Source: DATFDN01 sp035685165
GTDB lineage: Bacteria > Pseudomonadota > Alphaproteobacteria > Acetobacterales > Acetobacteraceae
Assembly: GCA_035685165.1 (NCBI GenBank)
Contig: DASRBI010000021.1
Location: forward strand, 1 to 64,000
DNA length: 64,000 bases
Direction: 5' to 3'
Part shown: positions 18,088-25,440 of the stretch, piece by piece
Numbering within the stretch: the stretch's first letter is position 1
How the letters are laid out: every line of letters starts with the position of its first letter
Notes under the pieces: generated by a model
Told to the model about the DNA's origin: nothing
Databases searched by the model: none
What the model saw: only the letters and a program-made list of their open reading frames with translations
Made by a program: the position numbers and the translations under genes

Positions 18088-18129
18088 TTGAGATGGATCA
18101 ATCCCGCCGCTTCTGCCGCGCGCTACGGT
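18088..18129 (+). promoter_or_regulatory. FNR/FixK-type box and -10 element upstream of the hemerythrin-like gene
   Basis: TTGAGATGGATCAA (18088-18101) matches the FNR/FixK consensus TTGAT-N4-ATCAA at nine of ten positions. TACGGT (18124-18129) fits a -10 hexamer. The box centre lies 29.5 bp from the -10 start, as expected for an activator at about -41.5. The predicted transcript starts near 18136, some 70 bases before the ATG. The same arrangement recurs at 20239. Confidence 0.6.
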
Positions 18130-18208
18130 AGCCAACAGCAGCCGGGCGGGGCTCTTCGCGAGAGAGCTCTGCGCTGGCTGGGTCAACAGGGTATCCGGAG
18201 ACGCGGCA

Positions 18209-18769
18209 ATGCACGCACGGCCTCCCATGCTCTCGACGCTCGCGGCGATCGCTGCCCTTGCCTGGCTCGGCGGCGCGGATCCGGCGCACGCGCAGACCGG
18301 ACCGGCGCCGGCGGCGCAGCATCCGATCCCGCCGTCGTTGCAGCTCGAGCATCAGGACACGTTGGCGCGGCTCGGCGTGCTGGCGCGCCGCCCGGGCCCG
18401 GTCGGCGCCGAAGCACGCAAGGCGCTGCCGCTGGTGAAGCGCCACTTCGCCCGCGAGGACGAATACATCCTGCCGCCGCTGACGCTGCTGCCCTATCTCG
18501 CCGACGGCAAGGTGACGCCCGACATGTCCTGGGCGATCGCGATGGCGGACCGCGTTCGCGCCGATCGCGAGGAAATCTTTCAAGAGCACACGCAAATCAC
18601 CGATGCATTCAACGCGATCGCGGCCGCGGCACGGCGGGCGCATGACCAGGAAGCGGCCGAGTTCGCCGAAGCGGGCGTGGGCGATTCGCTGAACGACCTC
18701 GAGCTGATCGAGCCGGGCGTGCTCGTGATCGGCGAATTCCTGCGCGAGAAGCTGGGTTCATCGAAATAG
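18209..18769 (+). CDS. Periplasmic hemerythrin-like protein (unassigned family)
   Basis: A 186-residue exported protein. The signal peptide (about 1-28, cut after DPAHA) is followed by a helical domain with His48 (LQLEHQDTLARL), His79 and Glu83/Glu85 (VKRHFAREDEYILPPL), His127 and His145. His spacing and the HFxxE pattern resemble hemerythrin HHE domains, which bind O2, NO or iron with a di-iron site. GGAG lies eight bases before ATG 18209; a second ATG at 18227 is possible. It leads a run of redox genes behind an FNR-like box. The hemerythrin assignment is by pattern only. Confidence 0.6.
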   Translation: MHARPPMLSTLAAIAALAWLGGADPAHAQTGPAPAAQHPIPPSLQLEHQDTLARLGVLARRPGPVGAEARKALPLVKRHFAREDEYILPPLTLLPYLADGKVTPDMSWAIAMADRVRADREEIFQEHTQITDAFNAIAAAARRAHDQEAAEFAEAGVGDSLNDLELIEPGVLVIGEFLREKLGSSK

Positions 18770-18786
18770 CCGAGTGGAGATCGCCC

Positions 18787-19173
18787 GTGCTCAAGCCATT
18801 CGACCTCGCCCTTCTGGCGGCATTCGCCACGCTGCCCGCTGCCCTCGCCGCGCCCGCGCACGCGGCCGGGGACGCGGCGGCTGGCAAGTCGGTGTTCCAG
18901 TCCTCGTGCAGCATCTGCCACAGCGCGCAGCCGGGGCAGAACCGGGTCGGTCCCACGCTTTACGGCGTGGTCGGCCGCAAGACCGGCTCGGTGCCGGGCT
19001 ACGCCTACTCGCCGGCCAACCAGAGCGCCAATATCACCTGGGACGCGGCCACGCTCGACAAGTATCTTGCGAATCCACGCGCCATGATTCCGGGCACCAA
19101 GATGACCTATGCCGGGCTGAGCGATCCCGCCAAGCGCGCCGACTTGATCGCCTACCTGGCAACGCTGAAATAG
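18787..19173 (+). CDS. Periplasmic class I cytochrome c (c2-like)
   Basis: A 128-residue mono-haem cytochrome. Signal peptide at 1-26 (ending PAHA), haem motif CSICH at 41-45 and axial Met106 in GTKMTYAGL. VGPTLYGVVGRKTGSVPGY is typical of the mitochondrial/c2 class. Starts with GTG, GGAG seven to eight bases upstream. It lies 17 bp after the hemerythrin-like gene and before two membrane proteins, so it is the likely soluble electron carrier of this gene block. Confidence 0.93.
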   Translation: MLKPFDLALLAAFATLPAALAAPAHAAGDAAAGKSVFQSSCSICHSAQPGQNRVGPTLYGVVGRKTGSVPGYAYSPANQSANITWDAATLDKYLANPRAMIPGTKMTYAGLSDPAKRADLIAYLATLK

Positions 19174-19198
19174 AAGCGGCCGCGGCGGGAGCGCCCCG

Positions 19199-19765
19199 AT
19201 GCAGATCAGCTTCCGCGATCTCATCACCGTATTGCACGGAATGGGCTTCGGCGCCCTGTTCATGCTTGCTTTTTCCGGCGCGATCGCGGTGATCTACTCG
19301 AGTGCCGAGGTCGGCACGTCGGCGCAACCTTCGTACGGCCGCAGCGCCATGTTCCGCTTCTACCTGGTCAGCATGGCGCTGCTCGCCTGGCTTTCGGTGC
19401 TTTCGGGCGCCTATGTGATCTATCCCTGGTATCGCGCCGTGCCGCCGCCCGGCACCACCGATCTCGCCCCCTATCCGCAGCGCCTGTTGATGTCGAGCAA
19501 GCTGACCATCGGCTGGCACGATTTGGGCATGGAGTGGAAGGAGCACATCGCCTGGTTCGCGCCGATCGCCATGACGATGGTCGCCTATGTCTTCATCAAA
19601 TACGGCCCCGAGCTCGCCCGCCAGCGCCAGATTCGTAACGCGGTGCTTGGCTTCACCGCCGCGGCATTCTTTGCGACGGCGGTCGCCGGCGCGTTCGGCG
19701 CCTTGCTGAACAAGGTCGCGCCGGTGCGCGGCGGGCCGCAGATCGTGCTGATGAAGAGCGACTAG
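19199..19765 (+). CDS. Four-helix membrane protein, possible b-type cytochrome (unknown)
   Basis: I do not recognise this 188-residue family. Four hydrophobic helices are visible at about 11-33, 54-76, 117-134 and 147-170. His13 lies in helix 1 (VLHGMGFGALF); His107 and His116 lie just before or in helix 3 (GWHDLGMEWKEHIAWF). Such His placement could bind haem b, which would let it connect the quinone pool to the cytochrome c encoded upstream. It sits between that gene and another small membrane protein with short spacings (25 bp, then 1 bp), implying one operon. Confidence 0.6.
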   Translation: MQISFRDLITVLHGMGFGALFMLAFSGAIAVIYSSAEVGTSAQPSYGRSAMFRFYLVSMALLAWLSVLSGAYVIYPWYRAVPPPGTTDLAPYPQRLLMSSKLTIGWHDLGMEWKEHIAWFAPIAMTMVAYVFIKYGPELARQRQIRNAVLGFTAAAFFATAVAGAFGALLNKVAPVRGGPQIVLMKSD

Positions 19766-19766
19766 G

Positions 19767-20114
19767 ATGGCCGGCGCGCCGAGTTATGATTCCACCCGGA
19801 TGCACAACGGCCCTGCCGCAGCGGCGATCCTGGCCGCCGGGATCGGCTCGCTCGCGCTCGGCATATTCGCCTTTGCCGGCGATGCGATCCCGAGCCTGAG
19901 CCAGGCCTTCGTTTTTTGGCGGCCGACGGGCCCGCTTTCCGGGGTCACATGCACGGCAATCCTGGTCTGGCTCGCCGTGTGGCTGGTGCTGGGTTCGCGC
20001 TGGAAGCAGCGGGACGTGCGGCTCGCCCGTGTCAATCTTGCTTCGTTCCTGATGCTGAGCGCCGGACTGCTGCTCACGTTCCCGCCGTTCATGGACTTCC
20101 TCCAGGGGCGTTAG
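19767..20114 (+). CDS. Small three-helix membrane protein, unknown
   Basis: A 115-residue protein with predicted membrane helices at about 17-38, 58-76 and 89-107 and a charged loop GSRWKQRDVRLAR between the last two. No family is recognised and no metal or haem motif is seen apart from one His near the start. The ATG comes one base after the stop of the upstream membrane protein, so the two are almost certainly co-translated and may form one complex. Confidence 0.6.
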   Translation: MAGAPSYDSTRMHNGPAAAAILAAGIGSLALGIFAFAGDAIPSLSQAFVFWRPTGPLSGVTCTAILVWLAVWLVLGSRWKQRDVRLARVNLASFLMLSAGLLLTFPPFMDFLQGR

Positions 20115-20190
20115 GCTAGATTCGCGCTCGTCGTGGCCGGCGGATGAGGACCATCCACGACTTACCTTCATCGGCAATAAGAGCCTCCGC

Positions 20191-20208
20191 TGCTCGCATT
20201 CGCGAGCA
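20191..20208. terminator. Short hairpin between the membrane-protein genes and the porin-cytochrome gene
   Basis: TGCTCGC and GCGAGCA form a perfect 7-bp stem with a 4-nt loop. There is no T-run, but the position between one operon end and a new promoter fits a weak terminator. Confidence 0.4.
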
Positions 20209-20238
20209 TGGCGGCGTCCTGACGAATCCGACTTGTTA

Positions 20239-20280
20239 TTGACCTGGATCAGTACGGCCGGCTGCCCCGTCCGTTAACTT
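20239..20280 (+). promoter_or_regulatory. FNR/FixK-type box and -10 element upstream of the porin-cytochrome gene
   Basis: TTGACCTGGATCAG (20239-20252) matches the FNR/FixK consensus at eight of ten positions. TAACTT (20275-20280) is a good -10 hexamer. The box centre is 29.5 bp from the -10 start, exactly as at 18088. Predicted transcription start is near 20287, about 19 bases before the ATG. Confidence 0.6.
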
Positions 20281-20305
20281 TGCGACGATTGAGGGGAGGC
20301 CAGCC

Positions 20306-21739
20306 ATGCAGCGCAACCTTGCTCGCCTCGATTGGGCCGTAGGCCTGGGTGTCATAGGCTCCGCCGTCGCCCTGGTCGCGATACTCGCGCCGCGCACGAA
20401 GCTCGAGGCGCTGCCGAGTTTCGCCTCGCAAACGGGGCTCCCCTGTACTGCCTGCCACGTGGGCGGCTTCGGCCCGCAGCTCACGCCGACTGGGCGCGCC
20501 TTTAAGATCGGCGGCTATACGCAAGGGGGCGGCGAGGGGCTGCAAGCCCACATTCCGCTCTCGGCCATGACGATCGGATCGTTCACCCACACCAACGGCG
20601 CCGTGCCTGACGATCAGATCGCAACGCACTTCGGCAATAACAATAACTTCGCCTGGGATGCGGCGAGCGTGTTCGTCGCCGGCCGCGCCACCGACTTCGC
20701 CGGCGGCTTCATGCAATTCACCTATAGCAACATCTCGAACGCGGTCCACGTCGACAACTCGGACGTCCGGCCTTACACGACTATGGTCACCGCCTTCGGC
20801 AACGACCTGCGGCTCGGCTTGAGCATCAACAACAATCCGACCGTTCAGGATCCCTACAATTCCACCTTCGCCTGGGGCTATCCCTTCGTCGCTTCCAGCC
20901 TCGCGCCGACCCCGGCGGCGAGCCCGATCCTCGTTTCCGCCTTTGCCAACAATGCGATCGGCGTGACGGGTTACGCTTGGTATAATCAGCATCTCTATCT
21001 CGAAGCGGGTGGCTACCAGACGCTGGGGCCGACCGCGCTCGCCAAGTTCGGCGAGGCGCTGACGGTCGGCGCCAGCCAGAACATCATGCCCTATGTGCGC
21101 GCCGCCTATGAATGGAACTGGGGCAACAACGCCGCCTGGGTAGGCGGGCTCTATATGTCGTCCAACGTCAACCCGGCGACCGGGCCGTTTACCAGCACGG
21201 GCGATTTCGGGCAGGACTTCTATGCCGACTACGCGGTCGATTTCGGCTACCAGTTCCTAGGCACCGGGAAGCACATCGCCACCATCCAGGGCATCTACGT
21301 CTACGAAAACGAGAACCTGAACAGCTCGGCGAATCAGTTCAATGCCGCCAACGGCACCGCGGTCGGCTCGCACTACAGCCTGAACCAGTTCCGCCTCAAT
21401 ACGTCTTACTGGTACGAGAACACCTACGGCTTCACGTTCGGCTGGCAAAAGACCTGGGGGCCGGCGAACCCGGTTCTTTATCCCTCACCGCAGTTCGGCG
21501 GCTCCGACCTCACCGGCAGCGCCAACAGCAAGCCGAACAGCAACGCCTTCATCCTGGAGGCCGACTACGTGCCGTTCGGCAAGGACACTAGCTGGGGCCG
21601 CCCCTGGGCCAACTTGAAGCTCGGCCTCCAGTACATCATCTACACGCAGTTCAACGGCGGCTCCGCCAACTATGACGGTTTCGGCCGCAACGCATCGGGC
21701 AACAACACGCTCTACATGTTCGCCTGGCTGGCGTTCTGA
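20306..21739 (+). CDS. Outer-membrane mono-haem cytochrome fused to a beta-barrel (Cyc2-like porin-cytochrome)
   Basis: A 477-residue exported protein. After an N-terminal hydrophobic signal (about 10-28) it has LPSFASQTGLPCTACH with the haem motif C47-T-A-C50-H51, then LTPTGRAFKIGGYT. The rest alternates Gly/Asn/aromatic-rich strands and ends in Phe (FAWLAF), the mark of an outer-membrane barrel. Haem at the N-terminus plus a barrel of this size is the plan of Cyc2-type iron oxidases (about 400-490 residues). Similar N-termini also occur in uncharacterised porin-cytochromes, so iron oxidation is a hypothesis. GGGGAGG precedes ATG 20306. Confidence 0.7.
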   Translation: MQRNLARLDWAVGLGVIGSAVALVAILAPRTKLEALPSFASQTGLPCTACHVGGFGPQLTPTGRAFKIGGYTQGGGEGLQAHIPLSAMTIGSFTHTNGAVPDDQIATHFGNNNNFAWDAASVFVAGRATDFAGGFMQFTYSNISNAVHVDNSDVRPYTTMVTAFGNDLRLGLSINNNPTVQDPYNSTFAWGYPFVASSLAPTPAASPILVSAFANNAIGVTGYAWYNQHLYLEAGGYQTLGPTALAKFGEALTVGASQNIMPYVRAAYEWNWGNNAAWVGGLYMSSNVNPATGPFTSTGDFGQDFYADYAVDFGYQFLGTGKHIATIQGIYVYENENLNSSANQFNAANGTAVGSHYSLNQFRLNTSYWYENTYGFTFGWQKTWGPANPVLYPSPQFGGSDLTGSANSKPNSNAFILEADYVPFGKDTSWGRPWANLKLGLQYIIYTQFNGGSANYDGFGRNASGNNTLYMFAWLAF

Positions 21740-21883
21740 GATGCAGATGTACGATCCGGGGATCACGCCGCTGCTTGAACGAGCGGCGCCTGACGGACAG
21801 TGCAGGGCGCATGGAGCCCAGCGGAATGCGCCGTGGCATTTGCGTCGGCGGATCAGCATCCGCCCCAGGCGCTCCGCTCCAGG

Positions 21884-22693
21884 TTACGTTCCGACGCGCA
21901 GTGTGCTCACCATCCCCTTGAGGCATGCAAGCACCGACAGCGGCACGATCTTGCCGGTACGCGGATTGTCCTCGCTCGGCACGTTCTCGATCGTCAACCG
22001 CAGCCGCACGCTGTCGGCCTCCACGCTTATATGATGCGTGTTGCGCGTCACGGTCGGGTCGGCCCAGATTTCGGCGAGCGTGCGCTCCGGTCCGATGCCC
22101 GCCAAGGCGAGCGCTGCGGCGACATTGACGTTGGCCGGAAATCCCTGCGCCGCCTCGAAGGCATTGCCCGCGAACACGCGCATGGGCTCGGTAAGGCCGT
22201 CCAGCGCGATTCCGTGTTGCAGCAAATACGGGGCGCCCGCGAGCCCGGCGGGCGGTTTGCGGGTTTCGATCGTCACGCTGGCGATGTTCCCCTCCGCCGC
22301 CGCGCGCACCGCGTCGAAGCCGACAAGGCCGCCGGTCGGCACCACGATCCTGGCACCCGTCTCGCGCGCGCGCTCCAGCAGATGCATCCGCGGCAGCAAG
22401 GCGCCGACCGAGATGATCACCAGCGTCCGCCCCGCTTCGATCGCGGGCACGGCGATACGCTCCAGCGCCGAGGCTGGCGCCGCCTCCACCACGACGTCCG
22501 CCGCCGCCAGTTCCTCGCTCGTCACGACGGCGGGCGGATGGCGGAACCCGGCCACGCGGTCCCGCGCGCGGGCCGGATCGCGTGCCGCGACATGCGTGAG
22601 AGCCAAACCCTCGATCCCCGCATCCAGCGCCCGCGCCAGCCTGAGCCCGACCGCGCCCAATCCGCCGATGGCGACCGTCAGCGCCGTTTTCAT
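21884..22693 (-). CDS. nadX: L-aspartate dehydrogenase
   Basis: NAD(P)-dependent dehydrogenase converting aspartate to iminoaspartate/oxaloacetate; it can feed NAD synthesis. 269 residues. The N-terminal Rossmann fold shows GGLGAVGLRLARALD, and the family segments ISVGALLPRMHLLERA, VVPTGGLVGFDAVRAAAEG and NVNVAAALALAGIGPERT are present. ATG 22693 has GGGGAGG upstream. An upstream minus-strand frame ends in a TGA that overlaps this ATG. No nadA/nadC genes are nearby. Confidence 0.9.
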   Translation of the reverse strand: MKTALTVAIGGLGAVGLRLARALDAGIEGLALTHVAARDPARARDRVAGFRHPPAVVTSEELAAADVVVEAAPASALERIAVPAIEAGRTLVIISVGALLPRMHLLERARETGARIVVPTGGLVGFDAVRAAAEGNIASVTIETRKPPAGLAGAPYLLQHGIALDGLTEPMRVFAGNAFEAAQGFPANVNVAAALALAGIGPERTLAEIWADPTVTRNTHHISVEADSVRLRLTIENVPSEDNPRTGKIVPLSVLACLKGMVSTLRVGT

Positions 22694-22800
22694 GCCGCGA
22701 TCCTCCCCTCCACAACGTGGAGCTCGATGCCGGCCTGACGCTGGAAATAACCGACGATGCCGAACAGACTCGTTGCTCCTGCCCAAATTAGCTGCGAGGA
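22690..22800 (-). other. Possible tail of a lost gene upstream of nadX
   Basis: A minus-strand frame reads LIWAGATSLFGIVGYFQ, then RQAGIELHVVEGRIAA and stops with TGA overlapping the nadX ATG. The hydrophobic stretch and the coupled stop/start suggest the end of a membrane-protein gene. Upstream (towards 22967) the frame becomes Ser/Arg/Gly-rich and unlike a protein. The rest of the gap 22801-22967 shows nothing I can support. Confidence 0.25.
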
Positions 22801-22967
22801 CCGGGACCCCGATTGATTCGTTCCTTCGCTACTCCGTCCGTGACCGCCCTGACGCTCGACAGACTGCCATGTTCGAGCCCTACGATGCGACCGTTACTTT
22901 GGCTCGGCCCGTATTATCCAAGCTGCTCAGCCAAATCTCGAAAGGCGCGCGACCGTCCGGGTGGTGT

Positions 22968-23867
22968 TTACCCCGCCGGCCACAGCCACGCCGCTCCCCG
23001 CACGCCGGACGAATCCCCATGCACGTTCTTCACGATCGGCGTCGCCACCGTGTCGCTGAACACGTATTGCGAAAGCAGCGGCGGGATATCGCGATAGAGA
23101 TGCTCCATGTTCGACAAGCCCCCGCCGAGCACGATCACGTCCGGGTCGAGAATGTCGATGATCACCGCGAGCCCGCGCGCCACGCGGTCCGCATGGCGCG
23201 CCAGCGCGGCGATGGCGCGCGCCTCGCCCGCCGCCGCGCGCGCCGGAATCCCGCTCGCGTCATGCGCGCCCTCACCGTCGCAGTCGCGCGCGAGCGACGG
23301 GCCGGCGATGAACGTCTCCAGGCACAGATCGCGCCCGCACCAGCAGCGCCTCCCCGGCAATTCCTCGGGCTTGGGCCAAGGCAGCGGCGTGTGGCCCCAC
23401 TCGGCGGCGATCCGGTGCGGTCCGCGATGCAGCCTGCCGTCGATCGCGATGCCGCCGCCGCAGCCGGTGCCGAGGATCACGCCGAACACGGTGCCGTAAC
23501 CAGCCCCCGCGCCGTCGGTCGCCTCGCTTAGGGTGAAGCAGTTGGCGTCGTTTTCGACGCGCACCTCGCGCTCCAGCGCGGCGCTGATCTCGCGCTCGAA
23601 CGCATGGCCGTTGAGCGCGATCGAATTGGCGTTCTTCACCAGGCCCGTCGCCGGGCTGATCGCGCCGGGAATGCCGATCCCGACCGTCGCGGGCTCACCG
23701 ATCTTCGCCTCGGCGTCGCGCACGAGCTGCACGATCGCCTGCAAGGTCGCCTCGTAGCCGTGCGGGGTCGGCACGCGATGCCGCGCCTGCTCGCTGCCGT
23801 CCGGTGCCAGCGCCGCCACCTCGATCTTGGTGCCGCCGAGGTCGATCCCGATCCTGAACTTGCTCAT
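22968..23867 (-). CDS. ROK-family sugar kinase (fructokinase/Mak-like)
   Basis: A 299-residue ROK kinase that phosphorylates a hexose. Seen are the phosphate loop GIDLGGTK, the sugar-site segments VGIGIPG and VENDANCFTLSEA, VFGVILGTGCGGGI, the zinc motif CWCGRDLCLE and the EWGHT His. LGGGLSNM near the C-terminus is the adenosine motif. The pattern is closest to fructokinase Mak of proteobacteria. The ATG at 23867 starts MSKFRIGIDLGG. It is divergent from tusA. Confidence 0.88.
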   Translation of the reverse strand: MSKFRIGIDLGGTKIEVAALAPDGSEQARHRVPTPHGYEATLQAIVQLVRDAEAKIGEPATVGIGIPGAISPATGLVKNANSIALNGHAFEREISAALEREVRVENDANCFTLSEATDGAGAGYGTVFGVILGTGCGGGIAIDGRLHRGPHRIAAEWGHTPLPWPKPEELPGRRCWCGRDLCLETFIAGPSLARDCDGEGAHDASGIPARAAAGEARAIAALARHADRVARGLAVIIDILDPDVIVLGGGLSNMEHLYRDIPPLLSQYVFSDTVATPIVKNVHGDSSGVRGAAWLWPAG

Positions 23868-23932
23868 GGAGCGCACCATGACGGGCCACGCCGCCTTGCT
23901 CAAGCGTCCGCGCCCGCCCCAGGATGACGCCC

Positions 23933-24175
23933 ATGAGCGAGCGCCTCTTGGACGTGAAAGACCTCAAATGCCCGCTGCCCGTGCTGCGGGCGAACCGCGA
24001 GCTGCGCGGCATGGCACCGCACGAGCGGCTGCGCGTGCTCGCGACCGACCGTGCCGCGGTCGCCGATTTTCAGGCCTATTGCCGGGAAACCGGGCACGCC
24101 CTGCTCGCCTGGAGCGAGCAGGACGGCGTGTTCAGCTTCCTGATCCGCCGCCGCGCCGAAGAGAACGCAACATGA
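23933..24175 (+). CDS. TusA-family sulfurtransferase
   Basis: An 80-residue sulfur-carrier protein. The conserved Cys13 in the CPLPVLRANR motif carries persulfide sulfur for tRNA thiolation, Mo-cofactor work or sulfur oxidation. ATG 23933 (MSERLLDVKDLKC) is favoured because AGGA sits eight bases upstream; an ATG at 23924 is in frame. Its stop overlaps the ATG of the next gene. Sulfite dehydrogenase genes lie 2 kb downstream, but tusA is also common without sulfur oxidation. Confidence 0.9.
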   Translation: MSERLLDVKDLKCPLPVLRANRELRGMAPHERLRVLATDRAAVADFQAYCRETGHALLAWSEQDGVFSFLIRRRAEENAT

Positions 24176-25107
24176 GGCGCGTCGCCCTGTTCACCCATCC
24201 CGCCTGCCTCGGCCACGATGCGGGCCCCTGGCATCCCGAGTGCCCCGACCGCCTGCGCGCCGTGCTGCGCGCGCTGGAGGCGGAGGAGTTCGCGCCGCTC
24301 CTGCGCGAGCACGCTGAGCCCGCCACCGAGGAGGCGCTGACCCGCGTCCACCCGCCCGACTATGTGCGCGCGATTCTCGCCATCCGGCCTCCGCCAGGAG
24401 AACCGGTGCAACTCGATGCCGACACCGCCATGTGCCACGCAAGCGCCGAGGCGGCGCTCCGCGCCGCGGGCGGCGCCGTGGGCGCGGTGGATGCGGTGAT
24501 GGAGGGCTGGGCCGATGCCGCCTTCGCTGCCGTGCGCCCGCCCGGCCATCACGCCGAGCCCGCGCGGGCGATGGGGTTCTGCCTGTTCAACAACGCCGCC
24601 GTCGCCGCGCACCATGCCCGCGCGCGCTACGGGCTGCGCCGGATCGCGGTGATCGATTTCGACGTGCACCACGGCAATGGCACGCAGGCGATGTTCGCCG
24701 CCGATCCCGACCTCTTTTACGCCTCCACCCACCAGTCGCCCTGCTATCCCGGCACGGGCGCGGCGGGTGAGACCGGCTGCGCGGGCAACATCGTCAATGT
24801 CCCGCTTCGCCCCGGCACCGACAGCGCCTTGTTCCGCGCCGCGTGGCGCGACCGCATCCTGCCCGCGCTGCATGGCTTCGCCCCGGAGCTGCTGATCGTC
24901 TCCGCAGGCTTCGACGCCCACCGTGCCGACCCGCTGGCGGAGCTGCGACTCGACACCGAGGATTATGCTTGGATCACTGCCGAGCTCGCGGCGGCCGCGG
25001 ACCGGCATTGCAAAGGACGTCTCGCCTCCGTGCTCGAAGGCGGTTATGACCTCGACGCGCTGGCAGCCTCGGCGGCGGCGCATGTACGCGCGCTGATGCG
25101 CACCTAA
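24172..25107 (+). CDS. Histone-deacetylase-family (AcuC/HDAC-like) amidohydrolase
   Basis: A 311-residue zinc deacetylase fold. The catalytic segments RPPGHHAEPARAMGFC, IDFDVHHGNGTQ and VSAGFDAHRADPL are intact, including the His pair and zinc-binding Asp/His. Bacterial members act on acetylpolyamines or acetylated proteins; in this lineage the gene typically precedes xseB. ATGA overlap with tusA and 12 bp to xseB show an operon. Confidence 0.92.
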   Translation: MRRVALFTHPACLGHDAGPWHPECPDRLRAVLRALEAEEFAPLLREHAEPATEEALTRVHPPDYVRAILAIRPPPGEPVQLDADTAMCHASAEAALRAAGGAVGAVDAVMEGWADAAFAAVRPPGHHAEPARAMGFCLFNNAAVAAHHARARYGLRRIAVIDFDVHHGNGTQAMFAADPDLFYASTHQSPCYPGTGAAGETGCAGNIVNVPLRPGTDSALFRAAWRDRILPALHGFAPELLIVSAGFDAHRADPLAELRLDTEDYAWITAELAAAADRHCKGRLASVLEGGYDLDALAASAAAHVRALMRT

Positions 25108-25119
25108 CCAGGAGCGGCA

Positions 25120-25374
25120 ATGGCGGACACCCAGCAGCGCCCCCCAGCCGAGGACGTGAGCCGCCTGTCGTTCGAGGAGGCGTTGGCCGAACTGGAGCAG
25201 ATCGTGCGCGGGCTGGAGAGCGGCCAGCAGAAGCTAGAGGACGCCATCGCCGCCTATGAGCGCGGCGCCGCCCTGCGCCGGCACTGCGAATCGAAGCTCG
25301 CCGAGGCCGAGGCGCGAGTGGCCGCCATCGTCCAGCAGGCGGACGGCACGCTCACCACCCGACCCGTCGAGTAG
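25120..25374 (+). CDS. xseB: Exodeoxyribonuclease VII small subunit
   Basis: An 84-residue helical subunit that joins XseA to degrade single-stranded DNA. The hallmark SFEEALAELEQIVRGLESG is followed by LEDAIAAYERGAALRRHCE and a second helix. GGAG precedes the ATG. xseA is not in this window. Confidence 0.96.
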   Translation: MADTQQRPPAEDVSRLSFEEALAELEQIVRGLESGQQKLEDAIAAYERGAALRRHCESKLAEAEARVAAIVQQADGTLTTRPVE

Positions 25375-25440
25375 GCTCTGCCGACCCGCCCGCAAAAACA
25401 TGACCACCCCCGCCGCGCGGCGACGCGGCACCGTGCCGCC

